Below are positions 46,429 to 57,884 of a stretch of 64,000 nt of DNA, in pieces. Origin of the DNA: Protopterus annectens (lineage: Eukaryota; Chordata; Ceratodontiformes; Protopteridae); contig NC_056737.1 in NCBI RefSeq assembly GCF_019279795.1, forward strand, positions 1,191,865,965 to 1,191,929,964, given 5' to 3'. Position 1 is the stretch's first letter, and each line of letters opens with the position of its first letter. The position numbers and the translations under genes are program-made. The notes beneath the pieces are model-generated. The model saw nothing but the letters and a program-made list of their open reading frames with translations. It ran no database searches and was not told where the DNA came from.

Positions 46429-47319
46429 CTAGGGTGACAGGTGCAAGCCATCCCTTGCGAAGCAGCGTGGCTTGTCCAGCATGTCATCCCAGGCAGACAG
46501 ACATTGGATCCCCTTTGAATGACACCAGAATTTAAGCCAATTATTAAAGCTGATCATCTTATCACTGTATTGTGGCATCATTCTAGGTGAAGGTAGGATA
46601 CTGCTCAAGGTCAGGGTCATACCTGCCTGGGCTACATAATCAGAGAGCTCCTCAATGTCTCTTTTCATGTAGTCCAAGGAGGTATGTCTCAGGTCGTTGA
46701 CACCAGCATGGACAATGACTGAGTCGTACTTGTACCTGCTGTTGAGAGACCTGAGTGCTTGCGTTATGTGACGGATTCTAGCGCCCGACAGGCAGCTTAC
46801 TGTGACCTTCTCCTTACTCAGTCTGGTGAGCAGGACGTCAGTGTGTCTGACTATGGAGTCACCAATGACGAGTGTGTCTGGCATTGTGTTTGGCCTTAAG
46901 GGCTGTGACTGTTTGACACTCTGACTGTGTGGTCTATGTGTTGCATGTGTTGGGTCCTGAGGTGGTAGTTGTTTGGGTGTCTGCTTTGGTGGCCTCTGCT
47001 GTTTTGGTAGATTTTTGATCAGAGCCTCCGAGTATGTCTTTGTGTGATTATGTGTATGATTTGAAGTTGTGATGGTACTATGTGTGACTGGGTATGTAGT
47101 GTGTGTGGTTACCTTCTCCTCCTGTCTGGTCTTGCCAGTCCTATGTTGAGAGAGCTCAGCCTCCAGTTTGGCCATATAGTTGCATCTCTCGCATGTATTT
47201 GTGTTTTGTGGGAGAAGGAGAGGATTGTCTGTCTACATGAGGCAATTGTAACATTGCCTCAATATTCCCAGGTTCACCAGTTGAGCAGGAGAGGACACTA
47301 GCAACTGATCCCTCGACAT
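46429..47319 (-). pseudogene. CR1 ORF1 (zinc-knuckle-like N-terminus, SGNH-esterase domain), one stop codon
   Basis: ATG at 47317-47319 opens a frame to the stop at 46429, interrupted once by TAG at 47233-47235 (probably a former CAG). The N-terminus has CYNC before the stop and CERC after it, a paired Cys arrangement typical of CR1 ORF1. A short charged stretch and a Thr/Pro/Gln-rich linker follow. The C-terminal half is an SGNH/GDSL hydrolase-like domain: TLVIGDSIVRHTD with the block I Ser, VIVHAGVNDLRH with the Asn, and FARDGLHLSP with the terminal Asp/His pair. ORF1 proteins of CR1 bind RNA and the esterase-like domain is a known feature; its role in transposition is not settled. The stop lies about 80 bp upstream of the start of ORF2. 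Confidence 0.87.
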
Positions 47320-47687
47320 ACTAGAAGTAATAGATAAAAAAACTTACAAAGGACTCCGGGGGATGTGGGTTCTAGGCTGGTGGGGTACTATCTATAATAA
47401 AAGTGCTTTATCAAGGTGCAAGTACTGTAGGAGTAAGTGCTAGGCTTTATAGATAGAGAATAGTCTACTTGGGAATCAAGTAGAGATGAACTTTTTAGTT
47501 ATAGGATATGCTGGTTAGATCAGCAGTACAGTTCGAAGAAGGTAGTTTTAAGGGAAAATTTGAAGAGTGGAATTTAGGTGGCCCGAATAGTTTAACCTTG
47601 TTTGCCCGCCGCTGCTCTCGTGTGCAACAGTGGCAACTCCGAGCTAAAGCGCGCTAACGCGTGCTTTATAGCAAGGGGCTGGAAAAA

Positions 47688-47712
47688 AAAGGAACTCAAA
47701 CAAATTTGGCAT
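47688..47712 (+). repeat. 47-bp minisatellite, right remnant
   Basis: AGGAACTCAAACAAATTTGG matches the end of a 47-bp unit and then diverges. It is the far side of the array split by the CR1 insertion. Confidence 0.8.
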
Positions 47713-47779
47713 TTTGCTCAGTTATGTTTCAAACCTTGACAGCTCAATGTAATCAATCAGCCTTCTCAAAAGCATAGCA

Positions 47780-50630
47780 GGTCTCAGGTTTGTGGACCTC
47801 AAGACTAGAATGTTATCAAGAATGCTGATTATTCAGTTTCCTTTTTTACTGCCATTGCTGACTTCAGGAACACTTGCAGAACTGATGGGATACCAAAAAG
47901 TAATCTTAAGAATCGATATTTGTGAGACTGAAATAGTTCTCTGTTTCTCTCTGGCCCTTCTCTCCTTTAGGGCAAGACTACCACTCTGGATTTCCACACC
48001 TTGTCTGCAGCCTTCTCTGTTGTGTCTATTCTTTCAAGTTCCACTATCATTGTTTAAGACAGTTTCTTTCCATAGTTGTAAAATTCAGCTGGTTAGCCAT
48101 GTACACTACTTGGTTTCTTGTCCTTCATCCCCCCTTCCTTATCTAGTTCTTTAGAGTGACTGGTGAGTCCAGCCTCTCAGTCTGTGTTGTGTACATTTTT
48201 TTCCTTTACTGCGTCATGCCTAGTCTCAGCATACTGCTCCTCATCATCCAGATATTACCCACTAGATAGGTTTAGGAAGAACATTCTTGCTTCCTAATTT
48301 CCTTAGCTTACATCAGCTCTTTAGTGTCACTGTCCCATATCTTTTTCTTTCCTTAAATTTATTTGTTAGGTCCTGACCTGTAATCTCCCCTATCCTCAGC
48401 AGGACTTCTTCAGTACCAACCTGTTATTTCCTCCACAGTATGCATTTTCATGTCTAGCTCTATTTTAGGCATCCTCTCTTTTCAGAGTTTTCTTTGCACT
48501 TGCCTTCTGCTATCTTCGTCTGCATTTCTGCCAACATGTCCTCTGGCTGTGCCATTTCTGATTGATTTTTCTTCTTTATTTCTTCTATTTGTACACTCCT
48601 GTTATCACTTCCTTCACTCCATCTTGCCATCAATTTCCAACTTGTTGCATCTCCTCCTTGTTGTATTATATCACCTCTGAAATTCTTGTTGCTGGTGTAC
48701 CTTTTTCTGTTTCTGTTTGTAACTGTCCCTCCTACATCTTGTTCATGATCATTCTTGTCCTATGTCTTCTGTCTCAGATGTTAATGAGGCCTAGTCTGAT
48801 ATTTATTTGTCTTTATTTTATCTCTATACCCTCCTTATCCTGTGTTTTAGGACCACCTTTCCTAGATCTCTCTCCATACTACTAGCTTGTAGAACTCAGA
48901 CTAGAATGTTGTTACTTATGCATGTATACTCTTTTGTAGTTGTGTGTGTTTCTCTCCATATGTTTCTAAGCCCCTTTCTTACATATTCTCCTTCAGGTTG
49001 TTCTGCAATTTTGTATTGTATTCACTTTAATCAGTCTGTCTTTATCCAGTTCTGGGGGGGTCACATTAAAATCACCTCCTACCACCATATTCTCTTTCCC
49101 TCTCATTTTCGCATAATTTTTGAAGAAAAGAGAACAAATAGCTCCTCATCTTTGTTTGAAGCATTTATGTTACCTAGCATTCATCTCTCTTCCCTTATCC
49201 TACCTTTTCATAGCATAGATCTTCTGTCCTGGCTTCCTCATGTTTCCTCAGTAACTACCTGAAATCCTCAAATGAAACGTGTAGCCACTCCCATTTTCCT
49301 TTTTTTGCCTTGTGCTCCCACGATCCTTTGGGTATTCTCTTCACACATCTTGTCACTGTCCTTTGTTTGTTTTATTTCCTTACTAAGGTCAGATCCATCC
49401 CGTTCTGCTCAGTCTACGATGCACTTATCCTTTTGATTTTATCCAAGCATCCTACAGTATTTCAGATGTCAGCCTTAGCATATTCCTTCATCTCTTCTTC
49501 TCTATTGCTTCTCCTCTCCATTTCTCCTTCCACTTCATCTGAACCTCCTCTTTCTCCTGTGTAGATTATGTAAACTACACTCCTTGTGTAGCCTGACCTG
49601 CTGTATTCCCCACACCCCATGAATTAAGGATTTTCCAACATGTGATGTGTTTCTCTTTGGCAGGTCTTTCTTTGTGCTGTTCTTATCTCTCATTCTTTTT
49701 ACATTGGATTGCACTTTTTTTCTTACTTCTATCCCTTCCTTGTTGTTCCTTTGGCACCTACACTAATATATGACATTTTAAATCAAGAGCTGTGATTGCA
49801 ATCATAAAAGAAGTAACATAAACATATCTGTTGACATTTTCTCTTCATCCCTTCACTTTCCATTGTGTTACCAGACTTTGTATTTAAGCACTGGATATTC
49901 CATTTTGATATTCCCCACAGATGCTTTATTGTATTGGACTTAATGTAATGCTTTCTAGCCCCCTCCCCAAGTTCCTGTGGACAGTATCTGCAATAACATC
50001 CCCTTTTCTATCATGTAATTCTGTGCTTGCTCACTATCTGAGAGACTTCATGTGATATTAGCTGACCTCATTATGCAATCCTTGGAGGTTGAATTGTTCA
50101 AATTAGAAACATTTAAGGTACCTTGTTTTAGTGGCTTTTGTCACACCATCTCTGCCAACCTTGGTGACCTTCTTGCTCTGTGCATTTTGTGTTTCCATTC
50201 TTCTACCTCATTCCCTTCTGTACTGTAACTTATAGTCCTCTGTCAATCTGCTCAGTTCATTCAGTCTTTTAGGAAAATAAGAACAGGACCAGAAGAATAA
50301 TATTAGGCAGGCAATCATGTGACCATAGGTTGACTAGCAATATACACTGTTACTGATCAGCACAGCTCATCCAAATCTCACAGCGTTTCTAACAAGTCTC
50401 CTTAACATCACTTTCTCTGTGAACTCTTTCCATTAATTTTTTTGTTTGATCTGGAGGACTTTGCATTTCTTCCTTGTCTGTTTGTGATTTTGGGACACTC
50501 TTCAGTCTTCTCACACTATGACTTTAATTTTTCCTGATATTATTTGCTTTTCCTGTTTCTCCTCTTTCATCATCATCAAGCCTTGTTTTTTTTATTTTTT
50601 CACTTTGAGCATCACCGAGTCCTTTCTTGG
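47780..50630 (-). mobile_element. Probable L1/Tx1-clade LINE relic in pyrimidine-rich DNA
   Basis: The plus strand is strongly C/T-rich. Read on the minus strand it shows A-rich, decayed coding sequence. Near 49150-49050 one frame reads NINASNKDEELFVLFSS (compare the L1 endonuclease motif NIYAPN), and after a frame change MVVGGDFNVTPP follows (compare the L1 motif GGDFN). About 90 codons further, NIWRETHTTTKEYTCIS resembles the WRE.HP..+EYT.. segment of L1/Tx1 endonucleases. Order and spacing are right for an L1-type endonuclease. Upstream DNA (49.7-50.6 kb) is Lys/Glu-rich on that strand, as expected of ORF1. RT motifs were not identified. Heavily mutated. The boundaries are estimates. Confidence 0.5.
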
Positions 50631-50689
50631 CTTCCTGTAATTGGCTGGGCCTAATAGTCTTACCTTGCTATGATTCTAGCTCTCATTGT

Positions 50690-51073
50690 CTCATGGCCAT
50701 GTCAAAGAGCTGTTGGACAATGCTACACTTAAAGAAATCCCAATCCCTCATAGCCATGCGCTCCAGGGATCTAAACCTTGTCATCACAATGAACAAAACA
50801 TGCTGGAGGGATGGGCTCCTGACCCAGAGACTCCCCAGACTCTGGAATAGACTGCCCATACATGTCAAGCAGAGTGCCTCTTTGGCCCTCTTCAAAAGGA
50901 ACCTTGACAATTGGATGGGAGATAGGAAATTCACCCCAGGGATCACGTCAGTCTCCCTGCTAGACAGGGGTCCAGGGAAGTAAATATTGTGGGGAAAAAG
51001 CCAGGGAATTGTTATGGCTAGGCTTGCATAGGCCCTAGGCCGATAGCCTAGTACTAATCTATGAACCTATGAA
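50690..51073 (+). mobile_element. CR1 LINE 3' fragment
   Basis: 5'-truncated CR1 covering only the last about 85 codons of ORF2 and the 3' UTR. The protein tail (50690-50983) reads LHLKKSQSLIAMRSRDLNL, NKTCWRDGLLTQRLPRLWN and SLALFKRNLDNWMGDRKF, ending SVSLLDRGPGK. The 3' UTR has AGGCTTGCATAGGCCCTAGG and the tail ATCTATGAACCTATGAATT. Little decayed and close in sequence to the 63-kb copy. Confidence 0.9.
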
Positions 51074-51074
51074 T

Positions 51075-51916
51075 TACCACATAAGTGGCAGTACCTCATC
51101 CACCACCTGTTTCCTTCTCTGCGCATCCTCTCATCCTATCAGATTCCCATAAAATAGAGACTGGGAGATTTGAATCATCATCTTGTACTTCATTCTTTAA
51201 ACTACCCTTGAACTTCCGGACTAAAATATTTTTTAACTTTTGTTCATTGGGGTCTCTGTGCCTTTCTCCCTCCCATACCACAATGATGTCATCTGGGTAG
51301 GCAATCCATGCATTTTTAGCATGAGTGCTTCCTTTAATTAATTAATGAATTTATTTATTTATTTTTATTTAGAGCATTGGGTATGTATTCTACCACGCTT
51401 TATCAGCATACCCCTGAACAAAATTATTTTGAGTTTTTGCTTACTTGTTTGCATTGGTTTTAATCTGGAAGGATCTTATGCAGGCTAGTATGTCAGTATG
51501 TGCTTTGCAGGTACTCCTGTCTCTTGACGTCTGCACAATCTGTGGGTTTGTTCTACCCATATTTTCTTCTGTGACTGTGGATGCAAATCACTCCTGTATA
51601 AGTGTTGTAACAATGTTTCTCAGCTCCTAGTTCATAACACTCTCTTCTAGACCCAGAATCCTTATGTTCGAGCACCTGGAGCATTTCATAGGAATCACAG
51701 AAAGTTGAAGGCTACTGAGTCTTACAACCATTAAGTGCTGACAGTTCCCTGCCTAGACTGTACCTCTTCTGTCAAGAAGGGTTAGGCCATTCAAGCCCAG
51801 GGAGAATTTATGAACACCAGGTCATTTCTGGAGGTCATTAGGTCATCTATCATGCTACTTTGCTATTTAAGCATTTCTTTTGGGATACTATTTGACTGTT
51901 GTACCTCTATCATCAT
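51075..51916. other. Unannotated DNA
   Basis: No gene or known repeat recognised. A short AT-rich TTTATTTATTTATTTTTATT tract lies near 51350. Confidence 0.5.
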
Positions 51917-52300
51917 GGCCATCCAGGCCTTGGTTTTTATTTCTTATGCCATCCAGGCCTTGGTTCTTGTTTCTTATGCCATCCAGGCCTTGGTTCTTGT
52001 TTCTTATGCCATCCAGGCCTTACTTTTTGTTTCTTATGCCATCCAGGCCTTAGTTCTTGTTTCTTATGCCATCCAGGCCTTGTTTTTTGTTTTCTATGCC
52101 ATCCATGCCTTGTTTTTTGTTTATTATGCTGTCCAGGACTTGTTTCTTGTTTCTTATGCCATCCAGGCCTTGGTTCTTGTTTCTTATGCCATCCAGGCCT
52201 TGTTTTTTGTTTCTTATGCCATCCAGGCCTTAATTCTTGTTTCTTATGCCATCCATGCCTTGGTTTTTGTTTCTTATGCCATCTAAGCCTTGTTTCTTGT
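51917..52300 (+). repeat. 30-bp minisatellite, about 12.5 copies
   Basis: Unit GCCATCCAGGCCTTGGTTCT / TGTTTCTTAT, strictly 30 bp. Because 30 is a multiple of 3, two plus-strand frames stay open, encoding 10-residue repeats (IQALVLVSYA and CHPGLGSCFL). No start context or flanking gene supports a protein. Confidence 0.96.
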
Positions 52301-54106
52301 TACTCATGTTTTCTATCTTCTTTTAGTGTGTACTGTGCTTTTTTATCTCCCCCATGCTAGCCACCACCTCTGTAGTTTTGATGAATGGTACACATAGCTA
52401 GTCTTCCATCTTCCACAAAAATCTCAAAACTGAGGCCGAAGTGTATACTTGACTAAAACAATAATAACAATAACAACACTCCTGGCACCTTGGAGTGTTG
52501 CTATTATTATGATAGTTTTCCATCTTCATTGCTCAGAAGTTAGAGATGTGATCAGTGGCATCTTTGCAATCGTACATTACTATTTATTTCAGATTTCCCT
52601 TATCTGGGAAGTCTATTTTTCTTTGATTTTCTGTTGGCTTCCCTGGTGTGCATGGAATAATTGGCTAAATTTGTTGAGATCAATTATGCTCCATTTTAGT
52701 TTTGCCTCTAAAACATTAATATCTTGCAACAGCATTAGTTTACATCTCCTTCACTTTTGGCAAAATGATTAGTACCCCCACAAAGCTTACAGACTTGATT
52801 ACATGTTTTACAACACACCTGTATATGTCTGTATGTGATGCTTACAATGGGTCTGACTCATTTCTACTATATTTAATAACCAGATGACATCTTGGTTGCC
52901 ATACCTTCACCTGAAATTTAATTTTTATCTGTATTATTTTAATAGATTTAGGCTTCATTTTCACCTCTTTCTCAAGTAAAGCCCTTAAGTTTCACTTCTC
53001 TTACTCTTCAGTCTTGCTTGTAAGATGATTGCTAGACATTTCTTTCATTCTAAATATATCTGTAGCTTTTTCCAATGTGAGCTTTTCTTCCCCTAGTAGT
53101 CTGCCTCTCAGCTAACAAGTTCTTATTTCAAACACGAATCTATTTCAACTCAATAAATCAAATTGCCAAGTTCTTAGTCTTACTCAATGGCAGGAATTCA
53201 CAAAGACAGCAGGTGTGGTCACAGCTGGCATACTGCTGTTTACTTTTTCTGTGTAACAAGGCCTGAAGCTCATTGTAAATGAATACTTGGTGGAAACAGC
53301 CTGAGAACTACAACTCTTTAAATATCCTGCACATGGCTACAGCAGAAACTATGGAAAGAGTACATAGTACTACAGTGCGGCTGCAGGGAATTCAGAGCAA
53401 TATTAATACTCGGTCATGCCTATGCCTCAGTGATGATCTGTGGGATCCCTCACACAGTCTAGCGGCAAAAAGGAGAAGTTATGTGGAAGCTTTAAAGGGC
53501 CATGATACATATGTACTGATCTATTCTTTGACTAAAATAAAGGTTGGAGAAGAGAATATAAGAAACTGATGAAAAGGGGAAAGCAAACAAAGGATAGAAC
53601 ATAAGGTGAAAAATTAGTGAATGAGCAACAGGGAGATGAAGAAAGGGGGAAGCCACTTTTGTGGATGAGGAACACATTATATGTGTGAAGAGAAGAAAAG
53701 TTGTGGAAAGTAGTAAGGGAAGTAAGAGAAGGTAAAAGAGTTAGGATAGGTAACAGGATCACACAAACAAATAGAGAAGAAAGACAGGACTGAAAGGTGA
53801 GGTGCTAACACAATGAGAGATGGGGAAGACAATGGAGAAGGAGACATCGGACACACAAAGGAAAGACAGTGGTGAGCGGAAGGATTGGACAACTATTAGG
53901 GATGGGTACACACACAAAAGGGAGGGCACACCAGCATGGCTCAGAAAATAGGTGTGCAGTTGCAGTATTTCTCAGCTGTGATCTAGTGGAAACTTAGTTG
54001 CCACCCTAGGCTTCCTCTCCAGTAGGCCCTGGCTTGGATGGTAGAGCTAATTTGAGGCAGGGATACAACTCAATGAGTCACCAGAGGATGTCCTGTAAAT
54101 GGCAAT
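52301..54106. other. Unannotated DNA
   Basis: No gene or repeat family recognised. 53540-53900 is purine-rich on the plus strand (GAAGAAAGGGGG-like), which creates long but motif-free minus-strand frames. Confidence 0.5.
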
Positions 54107-54367
54107 GTGGGCATCCAGCTGCCCATTTATAAGCCCCTCCAATTTCCTCCCGCCACCTCTGGTGACATAGGTGACCCTCCACTGTCACTGCCATCTGCAG
54201 GTTGTACAACAGCACCTTTCATATCAGGGCTGGTGGCAGTGACCAATGGTGACACTGGTAGTTGGGCCAGTGCTGGTGGTAGCATACTCACCACCAGTGA
54301 TGAATTGATAGGCCGTGATGGTGGAACTGGTTCTGGTTGGATGTTGCGGCATATAAATGTAAAATAA
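54107..54367 (+). other. GC-richer open frame of unknown nature
   Basis: An 86-codon frame, MGIQLPIYKPLQFPPATS... to ...GWMLRHINVK, rich in Gly, Ser, Thr and Pro. Its base composition is higher in G+C than its surroundings. No domain recognised and no splice or promoter context. It could be a decayed exon or transposon coding fragment. Confidence 0.2.
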
Positions 54368-55348
54368 ATGCAGAGATAAAATAAAATAAATACATGTACA
54401 TAACAGAAGTGATAGTGAGAACCAGGATAAAAGAGAGAGATAAGCAGAACAATTCAGCTAAGATATAATATTACTCTGATAACATTACATGTACTATAAT
54501 GTGATGGACAAAAACATTCCACCCTGGAGTAACAATGATGTGGCAGTATACAACCATAAGGCACTTGAACCAACAACAAGCAGCATATACAAAATGGAAA
54601 AAAGCAATACATTTACATGTTGGACTACTTCTGCAGTCTACCTCAGATTTCCAGTGAAATGCAAACTAATGATGTGTTTTATACAAGTGAAGTGTTAAAG
54701 AGAAAACATGCATCTCACAGCAAAGTTACATCACGATGTTGAAGGTAAACAGAACCTGTAGATGTCAGCCTATGCAATGGAGATGTGAAAGTTTAAACAT
54801 ACTGAACCATCAGCACTATTTGACTAAAGACTGTAGTTAAATGTGGATTAATTTCATTAATCCAGGCAGATTATTAAAACAGATATGTAAAATTTATTTC
54901 AATGTGTTAGTGACCACAGCTGTCACTTAATTTGCCATGAAATGTAGTATGCGTAGTACTGTAAAGTACAACAGGCACAAAAGGCAACCCCTATGATGTC
55001 AGGATTGTTTACTGGGGGGTACTTGTACCCACTAACAGCATAAGATTATTACAGCAGCAACATGGTGAGGCACATGTATAAGTCGGTAGATGCCTGCAGT
55101 CATATCAACCATAAGTAGTGATACCAGTCGATTATACCCAGGTGCCAGCACTATATACAGTAAGGGTTGCCACCTGCCTCCTTTTATGCAGAACACTCAC
55201 CATATGGGCAGTTATGTTTCACAAAATAACAGGCAAAATAGCAAATGTCCTGAACTATTAGAGCAACAAGCCTATCCTGACATTCCTGTTGCATTTTTAT
55301 TAAATAATTACCTTTGCACCAGAAGCACTTTTCTATTATTGGATAGAT
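54368..55348. other. Unannotated DNA
   Basis: AT-rich, nothing recognised. Ends at the 5' truncation point of a CR1. Confidence 0.5.
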
Positions 55349-57640
55349 CACAGTGAAAAACTTCTCAAAAGCAGACTTCACTCTTCTTAAGACTGAGATG
55401 GTATCCTTTAAGCCCACTGGGCCAGTGGATACCACATCCCACAATGCCGAATCCTTCACAAATGCTTTCTATGGACATCTCCAAGAATGCATGGATCATG
55501 CAATCCCAAATAAATCCAAGTCCCTCTCCAGCAAAGGCAAGCGTCCTGTCTGGTGGACCTCAGCCATTAACAAATTGTATAACAAAAGAAGGAAGCTACT
55601 GCACGACAGAGCAAAATCCCATAAAGGGAAGACATCTCCGATCAACATTAGCAGAAAACTACGTTCTCTCATAAAAACATCCAAGGCCAACTTTGAGAGA
55701 AAAATCGTTAAGGACACTAAAGATAACCACAAAGCCTTCTTCAGCTATGTTATAAACCTGGGCGGAAACCCTCAGATATGCTCAGAGTTAGTTCACAACA
55801 ACAAAAAATACACTGAACCCACAGATATTGCCAACATTCAGTGCAAATTTCTCCCCTCCCTCACCTCCAAAAGAAGAAATACTTATCCCAGCTGAATGTA
55901 ATCTCCCTGTCATCTCAGATGTCCAAGTGAGAACCGCCCTCAACAAAGCTAAAAACACAGCATCAATGGGACCTGTCAGCATCCTGGGTTGCGTGCTACG
56001 TGAACTCCAAGAGGAGCTAAACCCGCACATAAAAATGCTATTTAACCTTAGCCTTACTACAGGATATGTACCTGAACACTGGCATACAGCAACAGTGGTC
56101 CCACTCCACAAAGGGGGTACCTCTACAGACCCTGGGAACTACCGCCCCATAAGCTGAACCAGCCTGGTCTGCAAAGCTATGGAAAGAATCATTATGGAAC
56201 TCATAAACAGAGACATAGGGGACCTACAGACACTTGACCCCACCCAGTTCGGCTTTGTAAAGGGCAGATCCTGCCTTTTGAACCTGGTTGACTTTTTGAA
56301 ACAGTCACTAGAGCCATTGATGAGGGCAAAGCAGTCCATACAGCCTACCTGGACTTGGCTAAGGCCTTCAACACAATACCCCACTCAGGCATCATAGATA
56401 AGCTCACCAGCTTAAACGTAAACCCTTATGTCACTAGATGGGTTGCAAACTGGCTAAAGGACAGAACCCATAAAGTTAAAATTGCTGGAGCAATGTCAGA
56501 CTCAAAGCCAGTCACAAGTGGTGTCCCACAGGGATCTGTCCTGGGACCCCTCTTGTTCGGCATTTATTTCTCAGATGTTAAAGCAAACATGGGAGGGTTG
56601 TGGCTGACAACGTTTGCAGATGACTGCAAACTAGGCACCATAGTCGATACACCAGCGGACACATACATCCTACAAAAAGGCCTCACAGAAATGGACAACT
56701 GGTGCCGGAGTCACGGCCTTAAACTAAATGCCAAAAAATGTATAGTCATCCCCTTTGGGAAAAACAAAGTACCCACAAATTATCACATAGACAGCAACCC
56801 ACTGAGTACGGAAAAAGTAATCAGAGACCTAGGGACTCAAGTCGACAGTGACCTCTCATTTGACACCCACGTTTCCAAAGTGGTTAGAAAAACATTCTAC
56901 CTTGCACACCTCATCATGAAGGGATTCACATCCAGATCCAAGGATGTCATTGTACCTCTATACTCCTCCCTCATCAGACCCATGATTGAGTACAATGCCC
57001 CATTTGGTATGTACTTCACCCGGCATTTGCAACATCTGGAGAGACCACAAAAGTACCTCACCAAGATGATCAAGGGTCTCCAACATATGTCTTATTCTGC
57101 CAGACTAAAGAAACTCCAGCTCTATTCAGTAGCATACCGCCTGCTCAGAGGTGATCTCTGCCTGACGTACAAGGCCATGTCCAATCAGGATCTGATGGAC
57201 ATACTCCACCTCAAAAAATCTAAATCCATCAGGACCATGAGAGCTATAGACTTAAACCTCGGCACAAGTATGAATAGGACATGCTGGAGGGATAGATTCA
57301 TAACCCAGAGGCTTCCCATGCTTTGGAACAAGATCCCAATTCATGTTAGGCAGAGCCCCTCACTGACTCTCTTCAAGAGAAATCTTGATGAGTGGATGGG
57401 AGATCGTAAGTTTACCCCAGGGGTCACATCTGTGTCTCTGCTAGACAGGGGCACAGTAAACTAATTCTATTATATAAGTGGGCCTTCATTGTGTCACTAC
57501 TAGACAGAGGCACAGTATTCTAAATCTATTCTGTGCATTTTTGTACCATTTCATGGGGTGGCGAAAGCCACATCACTATGGCTAGGCTTACAAATGCTCC
57601 AGGGCAGATAGCCTAGTACTAAACTATGAAACTATGAAAC
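55349..57640 (+). mobile_element. 5'-truncated CR1 LINE
   Basis: 2.3 kb of CR1 on the plus strand, beginning within ORF2 between the endonuclease and RT (CACAGTGAAAAACTTCTCAA, matching the complement of 45620-45640) and ending with the 3' UTR and a degenerate tail (CTATGAAACTATGAAAC). The last part of ORF2 and 3' UTR is partly duplicated: TCTCTGCTAGACAGGGGCAC at 57436 recurs as TCACTACTAGACAGAGGCAC at about 57495. Confidence 0.93.
55353..57464 (+). pseudogene. CR1 ORF2 fragment (RT) with two frameshifts and a stop
   Basis: Three reading frames cover one protein. 55353-55895: NFSKADFTLLKT, KRPVWWTSAINKLYNKRRKL and NFERKIVKDTKDNHKAFFSY. After a frameshift near 55850, 55828-56157 carries VRTALNKAKNTASMGP and TDPGNYRPIS, ending at TGA 56155-56157 where the sister copy has TTG (Leu). 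The same frame then continues with CKAMERIIMELINRDIG and FGFVKGRSCLLNLVDF. A frameshift near 56300 moves it to 56355-57464: MAKAFNTIPHSG, GVPQGSVLGPLLFGIYFS, TTFADDCKLGT with both catalytic Asp, and the C-terminal tail. Closely related to the 43.5-46.3 kb copy. Inactive. Confidence 0.9.
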
Positions 57641-57884
57641 TGATATTCTACAACAATGACATTGTTTGTAGAGACGGTTTTAACTACAGTACTTTTCACT
57701 GACTAGAGTTATAGTTAGTGCTGTCAACTTATACTTTTCCAAAAGTAAAGTACCACCTTGGATAATTGTAAGCTTGCAAACATGTGGAAAATCCATAACT
57801 ACTCTGACTACAGCTACAAGGCCTGATTGGCTTGTTAACATATAGATCTGTACCGCCTGTAACATGTATACTCACCCTTGTGTT

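Larger units (their letters stand above)
43413..47685 (-). mobile_element. Near-full-length CR1-clade LINE
   Basis: A 4.27-kb CR1 element on the minus strand with all expected parts: a GC-richer 5' UTR (about 47320-47685), ORF1, ORF2 (endonuclease plus RT), a short 3' UTR and a terminal (AGGTTCAT)n tail of about three units at 43413-43438. It sits inside the 47-bp minisatellite: CCCATATA lies immediately outside the tail, and AGGAACTCAAACAAATTT immediately outside the 5' end. No target duplication is seen, and about 4 bp of the unit seem missing, as is common for CR1. Only two obvious coding lesions are visible, so this is the youngest-looking retroelement in the window. Confidence 0.93.

Noticed and set aside
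48450..49564. Plus-strand frames of 76-151 codons that look like hydrophobic proteins
   Set aside because: The Ser/Leu/Phe-rich translations come from C/T-rich DNA; the opposite strand carries decayed L1-like endonuclease motifs.
51810..52360. Two long plus-strand frames with 10-residue repeats
   Set aside because: Product of a 30-bp tandem repeat with no stop in the unit; no flanking gene evidence.
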